Source: Erythrobacteraceae bacterium CCH12-C2 (GTDB taxonomy: Bacteria; Pseudomonadota; Alphaproteobacteria; Sphingomonadales; Sphingomonadaceae). Taken from it: a DNA stretch of 33,959 bases. Position numbers and translations under genes: made by a program. Below, piece after piece: positions 23,656-31,894 of this stretch. Position 1 is the first letter of the stretch. Every line of letters begins with the position of its first letter. Below the pieces are notes generated by a model. That model was not told the origin of the DNA. It saw only the letters and a list, made by a program, of their open reading frames with translations, and searched no databases. The stretch spans positions 1 through 33,959 of the forward strand of contig LSKF01000076.1 of NCBI GenBank assembly GCA_001556995.1, read 5' to 3'.

Positions 23656-24807
23656 CTATCCTTGGGTTTCGTTGAGCGCGAGAGCATCGCGCGCGATGCG
23701 GGCGTAGATGCGGGCGAGTGCGGCAAGATCGGGGATCGCCACGGCCTCGTCGCGCTTGTGCATGGTGGCGTTGCATAGGCCGAATTCGATCACCGGGCAC
23801 ACAGCGCGCAGGAAGCGCGCATCAGAGGTGCCGCCGGTGGTGCTGAGTTCGGGCGTGATGCCGGTTTCGGCTTCGACTGCGGCGCTCACCAGCCGGGAAA
23901 ACGCCCCCGGCTCGGTCAGGAACGGCTCACCCGAGATCACCGGGCGCGCCTTGCCGCCGTGCTTTTCGGCGATCGCGCAGACCCGGTCGGACAGGCTCTT
24001 GCCGGTGTGAAGGTCATTGAAGCGGATCGAAATACGCGCCTCGCCCTTGGCCGGGATCACGTTGTGCGCGCGGTTGGGGGCGGTGATTTCGGTGATTTCG
24101 AGGTTGCTCGGCTGGAACCACTTGGTGCCGGTATCGAGCGTCAAGGCGTCAAGCTCGGCAAGGATCGCGACCAGCCGGGGCAGCGGGTTGTCCGCCAGAT
24201 GCGGATAGGCGACGTGGCCCTGCGTGCCCTCAACCGTGATGAAGATATTGACCGAGCCCCTGCGGCCGATCTTCACCATGTCGCCCAGGCGGTTGACCGA
24301 AGTGGGCTCGCCCACCAGACAGAGATCAGGTTGATGCCCGGCGCTCTCCATAAAATCGATCAGCGCGCGGGTGCCGTGCAGCGCGGGGCCTTCTTCGTCG
24401 CCGGTGATGATGAAGCTGATCGTGCCTGCCTCGACGGGAACCTCGGCGACGGCAGCAACCATCGCGGCAATCGCCCCCTTCATGTCGACCGCGCCGCGCC
24501 CGTGTAGCAATTCGCCGCGCTCCTGCGGCTCGAACGGGTCGGAGGCCCAGCCCTCCCCCGGTGGGACGACATCCAGATGCCCAGCGAACGCAAAGTGGCG
24601 CGTGCCCTCTGGGCCTTGGCGGATCGCGAAGAGGTTTTCGACCGGGGCTTCCTCGCTCCCCTCCGGCCCCTCCCCGCGCATGAAGCGGTTCACGGCAAAG
24701 CCCAAGGGCACCAAAATTGCCTCCAATGCGTCAAACACCGCGCCGGTGGCAGGCGTTACGCTGGGGGCGGCAATCAGGCGCTTGGCAAGGTCGAGCGGAT
24801 CAAGCAT
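23656..24807 (-). CDS. dapE: Succinyl-diaminopimelate desuccinylase
   Basis: A 383-residue M20-family dizinc amidohydrolase that converts N-succinyl-LL-diaminopimelate to LL-diaminopimelate and succinate. Metal and catalytic motifs are visible: GHLDVVPPG, the bridging Asp in GAVDMKGA, the catalytic Glu-Glu in TGDEEGPA, and the lid domain RRGSVNIFITVEG. I chose the ATG at 24807; the longer frame starts with TTG inside the opposite cupin gene region. It is divergent from the cupin gene across only 29 bases, and leads an operon with the symporter and GFA genes. Confidence 0.96.
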   Translation of the reverse strand: MLDPLDLAKRLIAAPSVTPATGAVFDALEAILVPLGFAVNRFMRGEGPEGSEEAPVENLFAIRQGPEGTRHFAFAGHLDVVPPGEGWASDPFEPQERGELLHGRGAVDMKGAIAAMVAAVAEVPVEAGTISFIITGDEEGPALHGTRALIDFMESAGHQPDLCLVGEPTSVNRLGDMVKIGRRGSVNIFITVEGTQGHVAYPHLADNPLPRLVAILAELDALTLDTGTKWFQPSNLEITEITAPNRAHNVIPAKGEARISIRFNDLHTGKSLSDRVCAIAEKHGGKARPVISGEPFLTEPGAFSRLVSAAVEAETGITPELSTTGGTSDARFLRAVCPVIEFGLCNATMHKRDEAVAIPDLAALARIYARIARDALALNETQG

Positions 24808-24836
24808 TCGTGCCTGCCTAGCAGGAGTTTCCGGCA

Positions 24837-25304
24837 ATGCCCAAGCTCGATCTTGACGCGATTCCCCAGACCAATGCGACCGGCTACCCGCCGCCCTACG
24901 ATGCGGCGGTGGAAGGCCGCTGGTATCGCCGCCTTGCGCCCGCCGCGGGCCTGACGTTGATGGGGGCGAGCCACGTGACCCTCGCGCCCGGTGCCTATTC
25001 CTCGCAGCGCCACTGGCACCGCGGGCAGGATGAGCTGGTGGTGATGCTGACAGGTGCGGCGGTGCTGATCGACGATAGCGGCGAGACCGCGGTCGGTCCC
25101 GGCGATGTGCTGGCCTTTCCGGCGGGCGAGGAAAGTGGCCACTGCCTCCACAACAGCTCTGACGCCCCTTGCGTCTTCGTCGCCGTTAGCGCGGGCGCGC
25201 GTGAAGGAGACAGCGGCGAATATCCCGATATCGACATGGTGTTCGACGCCGAAGGCTATGCCCGCAAGGACGGCTCGCGCTACGATACGCGCCGCATACC
25301 GTGA
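24837..25304 (+). CDS. Cupin domain protein
   Basis: A 155-residue single-domain cupin. The first motif is in SSQRHWHRGQDELVVMLTGAAVLIDD and the second in GHCLHNSSDAPCVFVAVS; His and Glu residues there could bind a metal. No enzyme group can be assigned; the spacing suggests a small metal-binding or sugar-related cupin. AGGAG lies upstream of the ATG in the 29-base gap shared with dapE. Its stop overlaps the GTG start of the LysE-type exporter (GTGA), so the two form an operon. Confidence 0.88.
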   Translation: MPKLDLDAIPQTNATGYPPPYDAAVEGRWYRRLAPAAGLTLMGASHVTLAPGAYSSQRHWHRGQDELVVMLTGAAVLIDDSGETAVGPGDVLAFPAGEESGHCLHNSSDAPCVFVAVSAGAREGDSGEYPDIDMVFDAEGYARKDGSRYDTRRIP

Positions 25305-25912
25305 TCGACATTGGCGGCTTTGCGCTGGCGGTGCTGTTGGTGCAGCTGACCCCAGGACCTAATATGGCCTGGCTGGTCACGCTCACCCTTGCAGAAGGAC
25401 GCCGCGCCGGGTTGGGGGCGATCTTCGGGGTCGCGCTGGGCCTCGCCGCCAATGCTGCCCTGAGCGTGCTCGCGGCGAGCGTGATCCTTGCACAGGGCCC
25501 GGCGCTCACGCAGGCGATTGCCGTACTGGCGGCGGCGATGATGGCGTGGCTCGCGTGGGAGGCGTGGCGGGACTCAGGCGAAAGTTCGCCCACCGCGACC
25601 CCGCGCCAGAGCCAGCAACGTCACGCGCTGGCCGGGTTCGTGATCAACCTTGTCAACGCCAAATCGGCGCTGTTTTTCATCACCGTGATGCCGCAGTTCA
25701 TCACCGGCGGGACGCCGAGCTTCGGGCAAGGCCTGACATTGGCGGCGGTCAGCGTGACCATCGCCACAGCAATTCACCTCGCGCTGGTGCTGGGGGCAGA
25801 GCGGGCGCGGGGCGTGCTGATGGCCGAAGCGCGCGCCCGAATGGTGCGGCGGGTGCTGGCGTTGGCGATGCTGGGCGTGGGCGCGTGGTTCCTCGCCAAG
25901 GCGTTCGGATAG
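25301..25912 (+). CDS. LysE family translocator
   Basis: A 203-residue membrane protein with about six hydrophobic helices and the LysE/RhtB hallmark LVQLTPGPNMAWLVTLTLAEGRRAGLGAIFGVALG near the N-terminus (shown here in two parts: QLTPGPNM, then GRRAGLGAIFGVALG). The family exports amino acids or related metabolites. The GTG start is chosen from its overlap with the cupin stop. It is convergent with the S1/P1 nuclease gene, 1 base apart. Confidence 0.9.
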   Translation: MIDIGGFALAVLLVQLTPGPNMAWLVTLTLAEGRRAGLGAIFGVALGLAANAALSVLAASVILAQGPALTQAIAVLAAAMMAWLAWEAWRDSGESSPTATPRQSQQRHALAGFVINLVNAKSALFFITVMPQFITGGTPSFGQGLTLAAVSVTIATAIHLALVLGAERARGVLMAEARARMVRRVLALAMLGVGAWFLAKAFG

Positions 25913-25913
25913 C

Positions 25914-26825
25914 CTAGCGCCGCCGTTCTTCCTCCACCACCAACGGCCCCGGCGCGAAGGCACTTTCGAGCAGTCCGGCGATCCTGAGCCCTGCCTGCTG
26001 CACCCGCCGCTTGGCGATCGGCACCCCACGAGCGATGTCTTCCTGGCTCAAGGCGGTGCTCTCGGGCAGCGGCGCGGCGCAGACGTCTTCAGCGTCGAAG
26101 GCGGTGGGATAGACGAAGCTGCGCGCGATTTCCCAGCTTTCGCGGCCCCAATCATCGGGCGTGCCCCCGGCAAGCTCCGCGCGCTCGGCAGGCGTGTAGC
26201 GGCGCACCACCGGGTCGGCAGGATCGCTGATCGCGCGTTCGGCCAGCGGGCCATCCCAAATGCTGTGCAAGTTCAGCCCCGGCTTGATCCCATAGGCAGC
26301 CTCGCGGTCATTGCCGCCGCGATCCTCGTTGTCACCCGAATGGAGCGGCATGTGCACATCGCCCGCGAAGTGCACCATGAAGGCCAGTGCTTCGAGCCGG
26401 ACGGCGGCGGGCAGGCTCTCGTCCGCCAGCACCCGGTGCGCGCGGGTGATCTGCGCGGTGACGCAGGCCCCGCCTGCGCAGTTCGCGCGCGGGTTGAAGG
26501 TCTCACAAATCGGCGCGGTGCGGTAATGCCAGGCGGCGGTATAGCCCCAGCGCCAGCCCTCGCCCCGGACGCAATCGGCCCACACGGCAGCGTCTTCCAG
26601 CGACTTGAGCGGGCAACGCGGCGTGCCAAGCTGCTTTTCATAGGCGAGCAGGCGCTGCACCTTGGCGCGCACCTCGGGGCTCACGTTCGCCAGCGCAATC
26701 GTGGCGGTCTGACGGTGGGCATAAGCGCCCCATGCGTTCGCCGAGGTCGGCAGGACCAGCGCCAGCAGCGCCGCCAGCCCAGCGAGCGCGCTCAGCGCAC
26801 CATTTCGAATTGTTCGATAACCCAT
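25914..26825 (-). CDS. S1/P1-type zinc nuclease, secreted
   Basis: A 303-residue secreted nuclease. The signal peptide ends with SANA before Trp32, so the mature protein starts with Trp, as required in P1 nuclease where the N-terminal Trp binds zinc. His37 is at the matching position to His6. Further zinc ligands are visible as HFAGDVHMPLH (His, Asp, His) and HSIWD (His, Asp). Family members cut single-stranded DNA and RNA and act outside the cytoplasm, probably scavenging phosphate or nucleotides. AGGA lies about 6 bases before the ATG. The gene start overlaps the 3' end of the GST gene by 34 bases. Confidence 0.93.
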   Translation of the reverse strand: MGYRTIRNGALSALAGLAALLALVLPTSANAWGAYAHRQTATIALANVSPEVRAKVQRLLAYEKQLGTPRCPLKSLEDAAVWADCVRGEGWRWGYTAAWHYRTAPICETFNPRANCAGGACVTAQITRAHRVLADESLPAAVRLEALAFMVHFAGDVHMPLHSGDNEDRGGNDREAAYGIKPGLNLHSIWDGPLAERAISDPADPVVRRYTPAERAELAGGTPDDWGRESWEIARSFVYPTAFDAEDVCAAPLPESTALSQEDIARGVPIAKRRVQQAGLRIAGLLESAFAPGPLVVEEERRR

Positions 26826-27454
26826 TGTTCTTCCTCAGCCGCGCCGATCCATTCGCGCATCCAGTCATGTTCCCAGATCGCCTGCATATAGGCCTGCGCG
26901 AATCCGGGGACGCCGATGCCATAGGTGACAAACCGCGTCACTATCGGGGCATAGAAGATATCGGCCGCGCCAAAGGTTCCGAACAGATAAGGCCCTGCGC
27001 TGCCGTGGCGCGCGCGGGCTTCGGCCCAGAGCTGGAGGATGCGCAGGATGTCGTGCCGGGTCGGCTCGGTGAGGCCGGGAAGTTCCACCCGGCGGCGGAT
27101 GTTCATCGGCAGCTCCTTGCGCAGCGACTGATAGCCCGAGTGCATTTCTGCCACCATCGAGCGGGCCATGCCGCGCGCGACCTCATCCTTGGGCCAGAAC
27201 CGCTCGCGCCCGACCTTGTCGGCCAGGTATTCGAGGATCGCGAGACTGTCCCAGATTACCGCCTCGCCGTCCCACAGGATCGGCACCTTGCCGCTGGAAG
27301 GCTGGACCTCGCCCATGTCCTGCTTCAGCCGGTCCCACTCCTCGCCCATGATCGGCACGGTGAGTTCGTCGAAATGCAGGCCCGACTGCTTGACCGCGAG
27401 CCAGCCGCGCAGGGACCAGCTCGAATAATTCTTGTTGCCGATGATGAGTTTCAT
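26792..27454 (-). CDS. Glutathione S-transferase family protein
   Basis: A 220-residue soluble GST. The N-terminal thioredoxin-like domain has NKNYSSWSLRGWLAVKQSG, with a candidate catalytic Ser, KVPILWDG with the cis-Pro, and WDSLAILEYLAD for glutathione binding. The C-terminal part is helical. The subfamily and substrate are unknown. I chose the ATG at 27454, giving MKLIIGNKNY, with a GGAG 9 bases upstream. It overlaps the S1/P1 nuclease start, so the two are probably co-transcribed. Confidence 0.92.
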   Translation of the reverse strand: MKLIIGNKNYSSWSLRGWLAVKQSGLHFDELTVPIMGEEWDRLKQDMGEVQPSSGKVPILWDGEAVIWDSLAILEYLADKVGRERFWPKDEVARGMARSMVAEMHSGYQSLRKELPMNIRRRVELPGLTEPTRHDILRILQLWAEARARHGSAGPYLFGTFGAADIFYAPIVTRFVTYGIGVPGFAQAYMQAIWEHDWMREWIGAAEEEQWVIEQFEMVR

Positions 27455-27562
27455 GGGTCTGCGCTCCACCTGCGAGACGGGTTAAGCGGTCGCCCTAGAT
27501 ATTCAGGCTGGCGCTGTCGAGGCTGAACGGGTTAGGACGAAGTGCCACTTGGAGTCTTGTCG

Positions 27563-27982
27563 ATGAACCTTCCCCCCTTCCACCTCGCCTTCCCGGTCGA
27601 TGATCTTGCCGCGGCGCGCGCCTTCTATGGCGGGGTGATGGGCTGTGCTGAGGGGCGGTCGTCGGAGGAGTGGATCGATTTCGACTTCCACGGCCACCAG
27701 ATCGTGGCGCACTTGGCACCGGGCAAGGCCGGGGACCGGGCGAACACGCATGTCGATGGCCACGGCGTGCCCGTGCCGCATTTCGGGCTGGTGCTGGGCA
27801 TGGCCGAATGGGAGGCACTGGCCGAGCGGCTGCGCGCTGGCGGGGCAGATTTCGTGATCGAGCCCACCATCCGCTTCAAGGGCCAGCCGGGCGAGCAGGC
27901 GACGATGTTCTTGCGCGACCCATCGGGCAATGCGCTCGAGTTCAAGGCATTTGCCGATATCGGGCAATTGTTCGCCACCTGA
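27563..27982 (+). CDS. VOC (glyoxalase-like) family protein
   Basis: A 139-residue single-domain vicinal oxygen chelate protein. The betaalphabetabetabeta start [19 protein letters not shown] and the C-terminal [15 protein letters not shown] are typical; His, Asp and Glu residues (HQIVAHL, the final GNALEFK) could bind metal. Specific activity unknown. GGAG is 8 bases before the ATG at 27563; an in-frame start 21 bases earlier lacks one. It stands alone, divergent from the GST gene. Confidence 0.88.
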   Translation: MNLPPFHLAFPVDDLAAARAFYGGVMGCAEGRSSEEWIDFDFHGHQIVAHLAPGKAGDRANTHVDGHGVPVPHFGLVLGMAEWEALAERLRAGGADFVIEPTIRFKGQPGEQATMFLRDPSGNALEFKAFADIGQLFAT

Positions 27983-28045
27983 GGCCCGGCGCTGAGCGGC
28001 GCGGGGGCCGCACCGCGCAACAATCATGCGGGCACGCGTGCAAAA

Positions 28046-28275
28046 GATTCACGCGTTGATTCACATGATTCAATCACCATATTTTTCTTCACAGATTCAA
28101 TTTGGGGCTTGCGGGCCGCGCGACTCAAGCTTGGTCCACGCGTCGCGGGTGTGACACCGGACTGAAACACCCCTGTCACGGTTACTAGGTGCTTAATCTG
28201 CCGTTGACGGGATTCCCCGGCTGATTCATCATCTAGTGGTTCGGTGCAAATCGGACCCCCAAGCCATGGTGACTC
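28046..28275 (+). promoter_or_regulatory. nrdA promoter region with eight GANTC sites
   Basis: GANTC occurs at 28046, 28058, 28067, 28094, 28122, 28211, 28223 and 28271: eight sites in 230 bases, against about one per 300 expected from base composition. A plausible sigma-70 promoter is TTGACG (28204-28209) with CATCAT (28227-28232) at 17-base spacing; the GANTC at 28211 is in its spacer and the one at 28223 touches the -10. TTAA-N7-TTGA at 28193-28207 resembles a CtrA box with one mismatch. No classical NrdR box was found. Confidence 0.55.
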
Positions 28276-28481
28276 CCTGCCGCTCCCCAGCGGAGCGATC
28301 GGGAGACGAGTCGCCCCAGCCGCAGGGTCTGATGCGCAGCCCGAACGGGATCAACAGACCTGCCAGCACGCCCCGATACCGGGCGCCCTGTTGGCAAGTC
28401 TGTGGAGACACCGGTATAGAACAGAATTGGAACATCGCTCTTGCGTTGATGGGCCGATTCGGGGGACAAGTGGGGCTTCAG
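28236..28481 (+). promoter_or_regulatory. Structured nrdA leader RNA, possible cobalamin-riboswitch-like element
   Basis: About 245 bases precede the nrdA start. Visible stems are CGCTCC/GGAGCG (28281-28297), GCAG(g)GTCTG/CAGACCTGC (28322-28363), and a closed unit ATACCGG/CCGGTAT (28376-28417) enclosing GTCT-GTGG-AGAC. GATCAACAGACCTGCC (28349-28364) resembles the B12 box AGYCMGGAGACCKGCC, and GGTGCAAATCGG (28243-28254) resembles the cobalamin riboswitch P4 region. Other conserved parts, such as the CCCGCAAC block and a clear GGGAA, are missing or altered. The frame is open here, but the protein has no similarity to RNR. Confidence 0.4.
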
Positions 28482-30509
28482 ATGGATTTCAAGGCGAGCG
28501 AAAACGTGCCGGTTGATGTTGTGAACGAAATGGATGCCGGCACTGCGCCCGAGACGTCCGCGGGGGATGAGAAGGCTGTGACCATGACCAAGACCGATGC
28601 AGGATCAGATGCGCTGATCGCCGCCAAGGCGGGCGAAGCGCTCGCTGGCGCGATGGCCGAGGCGATCAAGGACGCTGCCAAGCCCGACAGCAAGAAGGTC
28701 AATGACCGCCGCTTCACGGTCGTCACCAACCCGGACCGCGATGCCCGCCTCACCGATTTCGGCAAGGAAACCCTGACCGATCGCTATCTACTGCCCGGCG
28801 AAAGCTATCAGGACCTCTTCGCCCGCGTGGCCGATGCCTATGCCGATGATCAGGAGCACGCCCAGCGCCTGTATGACTACATCTCGAACCTGTGGTTCAT
28901 GCCCGCGACCCCGGTGCTGTCGAACGGCGGCACCAACCGCGGCCTGCCGATCTCGTGCTACCTCAATTCGGTCGAGGACAGCCTCGAAGGAATCGTCGGC
29001 ACCTGGAACGAGAACGTGTGGCTCGCGTCCAAGGGTGGCGGGATCGGCACCTATTGGGGCAATGTCCGCGGGATCGGCGAGCCGGTCGGCCTCAACGGCA
29101 AAACCTCGGGGATCATTCCCTTCGTGCGCGTGATGGACAGCCTGACGCTGGCCATCTCGCAGGGCTCGCTGCGGCGCGGGTCTGCGGCGTGCTACCTCGA
29201 CATCTCGCACCCGGAAATCGAGGAATTCCTTGAAATCCGTAAGCCCTCGGGCGACTTCAACCGCAAGGCGCTGAACCTGCACCACGGCGTGCTCGTCACC
29301 GACGAGTTCATGAACGCGGTGCGTGAAGGCGCGGAGTTTGAACTGAAGTCCCCGCGTGACGGTTCGGTTCGCGGCAAGGTGGATGCGCGTTCGCTGTTCC
29401 AGAAGCTGGTCGAAACCCGCCTTGCGACCGGTGAGCCCTACATCGTCTTCAACGACACCGTGAACCGCATGATGCCCAAGCATCACCGCGATCTGGGACT
29501 CAAGGTTTCGACCTCGAACCTGTGCTCGGAAATCACCCTGCCGACCGGGATTGACCACCTCGGCAATGACCGCACGGCGGTGTGCTGCCTCTCCTCGCTC
29601 AACCTTGAAACCTGGGAAGAGTGGAAGGGGGACAAGCAGTTCATCGAGGACGTGATGCGCTTCCTCGACAACGTGCTGCAGGACTATATCGACCGCGCGC
29701 CCGACGAGATGGCCCGCGCCAAGTACTCCGCCTCGCGCGAACGCAGCGTCGGGCTCGGGGTGATGGGCTTCCACTCGTACCTGCAGCAGAAGGGCGTCGC
29801 CTTTGAAAGCGCGATGGCCAAGGCGCTGAACCTGCAGATGTTCAAGCACATCCACGCCAAGGCCTCGGAAGCATCGATGCTGCTCGCGCAGGAGCGCGGG
29901 CCGTGCCCCGATGCCGCCGACATGGGCGCGATGGAGCGCTTCAGCTGCAAGATGGCGATCGCGCCGACCGCGTCGATCAGCATCATCTGCGGGGGCACCT
30001 CGGCGTGCATCGAGCCGATCCCGGCCAATATCTACACCCACAAGACCCTGTCGGGCAGCTTCATCGTCAAGAACCCGTATCTGGAAAAGCTGCTCGACAA
30101 GAAGGCCAAGAACTCGACCAATGTCTGGAACTCGATCCTCGAACGCGGCGGATCGGTGCAGCACCTCGATTTCCTCACCCCTGAGGAAAAGGCCGTCTAC
30201 AAGACCAGCTTCGAGATCGACCAGCGCTGGCTGCTCGAATTCGCGGCGGACCGCACGCCCTATATCGATCAGGCCCAGTCGCTGAACCTCTTCATCCCGG
30301 CCGATGTCGACAAGTGGGACCTGATGATGCTGCACTACCAAGCGTGGGAGCGCGGCATCAAGTCGCTCTACTACCTGCGCTCCAAGAGCGTGCAGCGCGC
30401 CGGCTTCGTCGGCGGGGTCGAGGCGGACAACACCACCGAACTCGCCAAGATCGAGCTTTCCGCCAGCGGCGAGCAGACCGATTACGAGGAATGCCTGAGC
30501 TGCCAATAG
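28482..30509 (+). CDS. nrdA: Ribonucleoside-diphosphate reductase, large (alpha) subunit
   Basis: A 675-residue class I RNR R1 subunit, which reduces ribonucleotides with the radical supplied by NrdB. Active-site features are the first redox cysteine (SCYLNSVEDS), the thiyl-radical site NLCSE (in TSNLCSEITLPT), the tyrosine pair of the radical path (SLYYLRSKS), and the C-terminal shuttle pair ECLSC. An N-terminal ATP-cone domain is absent; instead there is a variable acidic/Ala-rich stretch of about 70 residues. I chose the ATG at 28482 with GTGGGG 6 bases upstream; the ATG at 28584, preceded by GAGAAGG, is an alternative. It leads the operon with a small membrane protein and nrdB. Confidence 0.95.
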   Translation: MDFKASENVPVDVVNEMDAGTAPETSAGDEKAVTMTKTDAGSDALIAAKAGEALAGAMAEAIKDAAKPDSKKVNDRRFTVVTNPDRDARLTDFGKETLTDRYLLPGESYQDLFARVADAYADDQEHAQRLYDYISNLWFMPATPVLSNGGTNRGLPISCYLNSVEDSLEGIVGTWNENVWLASKGGGIGTYWGNVRGIGEPVGLNGKTSGIIPFVRVMDSLTLAISQGSLRRGSAACYLDISHPEIEEFLEIRKPSGDFNRKALNLHHGVLVTDEFMNAVREGAEFELKSPRDGSVRGKVDARSLFQKLVETRLATGEPYIVFNDTVNRMMPKHHRDLGLKVSTSNLCSEITLPTGIDHLGNDRTAVCCLSSLNLETWEEWKGDKQFIEDVMRFLDNVLQDYIDRAPDEMARAKYSASRERSVGLGVMGFHSYLQQKGVAFESAMAKALNLQMFKHIHAKASEASMLLAQERGPCPDAADMGAMERFSCKMAIAPTASISIICGGTSACIEPIPANIYTHKTLSGSFIVKNPYLEKLLDKKAKNSTNVWNSILERGGSVQHLDFLTPEEKAVYKTSFEIDQRWLLEFAADRTPYIDQAQSLNLFIPADVDKWDLMMLHYQAWERGIKSLYYLRSKSVQRAGFVGGVEADNTTELAKIELSASGEQTDYEECLSCQ

Positions 30510-30585
30510 GCGGCCGGGCCGGGGCGCGGCAGACAGGGCTTGCCCGGCCGCGCCCGCGCTCGATCATACAAGGGGGAGAATAAGA

Positions 30586-30771
30586 ATGAACCTGCCATTC
30601 GGCGTCGCTATTTTCGGGCTCATCGTCAGCGCGATCTTCGCCTTTAACGCGGTGCGCGAATTGAAGCGCAATGTGCCCGGCCACGCCCGCAACGCGGCGA
30701 TGATCCATGTCGCCATGGTGTCGATGCTCGCCCCCTTCTGCATTTTCGTTCTGATTGCCTACGCGCCCTGA
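30586..30771 (+). CDS. Small two-helix membrane protein in the nrd operon
   Basis: A 61-residue protein with two hydrophobic helices (about residues 5-20 and 40-58) separated by a basic turn (RELKRNVPGHAR). No family is recognised. A strong GGGGAG ribosome site lies 7 bases before the ATG, and the gene sits between nrdA (77 bases upstream) and nrdB (72 bases downstream) on the same strand, so it is very probably expressed with RNR. A role in RNR function is only a guess from position. Confidence 0.7.
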   Translation: MNLPFGVAIFGLIVSAIFAFNAVRELKRNVPGHARNAAMIHVAMVSMLAPFCIFVLIAYAP

Positions 30772-30842
30772 ATCCGCCTGCGCGCGTGCACCGTAACTGA
30801 ATAACGCCTATATTGCTGACCTGAACCGAAGGAAGACCGCCC

Positions 30843-31889
30843 ATGTCGCTGCTCGAAGCCCGCTCCACCTACAAGCCGTTCCAGTACCCCTGGGCCTATG
30901 ACTTCTGGAAGCGCCAGCAGCAGATCCACTGGATGCCCGAAGAAGTGCCGCTGGGTGAGGATTGCCGCGACTGGGCGCAGAAGATCTCCGAGAACGAGCG
31001 CAACCTGCTCACCCAAATCTTCCGCTTCTTCACCCAGGCCGATGTCGAGGTGCAGAACTGCTATCACGAAAACTACGGCCGGGTGTTCAAGCCGACCGAG
31101 GTGAAGATGATGCTCGCCGCCTTCTCCAACATGGAAACCGTGCACATCGCGGCCTATTCGCACCTGCTCGACACCATCGGGATGCCCGAGAGCGAATACT
31201 CCGCCTTCCTCGAATATGAGGAAATGAAGGACAAGCACGATTTCCTCGGCCAGTTCGGCGTCGACACCGATGAAGACATCGCCCGCACGCTCGCCGCGTT
31301 CGGCGGGTTTACCGAGGGGCTGCAGCTCTTCGCCAGCTTCGCCATGCTGATGAACTTCCCGCGCTTCAACAAGATGAAGGGAATGGGCCAGATCGTCAGC
31401 TGGTCGGTGCGCGATGAAAGCCTGCACTGCGAAGGCATCATCAAGCTGTTCCACACCTTCTGCGAGGAACGCCAGTGCCTCACCAAGGCGGTGAAGGAAG
31501 ACCTGATCGACATCTGCCAGAAGACCGTGCGCCTCGAAGACGCCTTCATCGACCTCGCCTTCGAAATGGGCCCGATCAACGGCATGAGCGCCAAGGAGAT
31601 CAAGCGCTACATCCGCTACATCGCCGACTGGCGCTTGAAGCAGCTGGGCCTGCAGGAGATCTACATGATCGACGAACACCCCCTGCCGTGGCTCGCACCG
31701 CTGCTCAACGGGGTGGAGCACGCCAACTTCTTCGAAACCCGCGCGACCGAATATTCGAAGGGCGCGACGCGGGGCGACTGGAACACCGTGTGGTCGTCGT
31801 TCGACAAGCGGCAGAAGGCCAAGGCTGTGAACGAGGATGATGGGGTTGTGGCTGAGGCTGGGCTGTTTGGGGTGCAAGCGGCGGAGTAG
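30843..31889 (+). CDS. nrdB: Ribonucleoside-diphosphate reductase, small (beta) subunit
   Basis: A 348-residue class I R2 subunit holding the di-metal site and radical. Ligands in order are Asp67, Glu98, His101, Glu158, Glu192 and His195, and Tyr105 follows at the E-x-x-H-x3-Y spacing of the radical tyrosine, so it fits a tyrosyl-radical (class Ia-like) type. The C-terminal tail that docks into NrdA is present but diverges from enteric sequences. It ends 5 bases before a GrlR-like gene that begins a lower-GC stretch. Confidence 0.96.
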   Translation: MSLLEARSTYKPFQYPWAYDFWKRQQQIHWMPEEVPLGEDCRDWAQKISENERNLLTQIFRFFTQADVEVQNCYHENYGRVFKPTEVKMMLAAFSNMETVHIAAYSHLLDTIGMPESEYSAFLEYEEMKDKHDFLGQFGVDTDEDIARTLAAFGGFTEGLQLFASFAMLMNFPRFNKMKGMGQIVSWSVRDESLHCEGIIKLFHTFCEERQCLTKAVKEDLIDICQKTVRLEDAFIDLAFEMGPINGMSAKEIKRYIRYIADWRLKQLGLQEIYMIDEHPLPWLAPLLNGVEHANFFETRATEYSKGATRGDWNTVWSSFDKRQKAKAVNEDDGVVAEAGLFGVQAAE

Positions 31890-31894
31890 GGGAG

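Noticed and set aside
22207..23778. A 523-codon open frame on the plus strand opposite the symporter
   Set aside because: It has His/Arg/Asp-rich low-complexity content typical of antisense frames and lies over a clear transporter gene.
28046..28235. NrdR boxes upstream of nrdA
   Set aside because: No pair of sites resembling ACACTATATnTAGTGT could be found.
28236..28481. The in-frame N-terminal extension of NrdA
   Set aside because: The extension has no similarity to RNR, is rich in Pro/Arg/Cys, contains clear RNA stems, and an ATG with a ribosome site follows at 28482.
28788..30506. A 572-codon open frame on the minus strand opposite nrdA
   Set aside because: It is the complement of a strongly conserved RNR gene; high GC content keeps antisense frames open and the protein has no family.
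30759..31877. A 372-codon minus-strand frame opposite nrdB
   Set aside because: It is the antisense shadow of an intact nrdB with all metal ligands.
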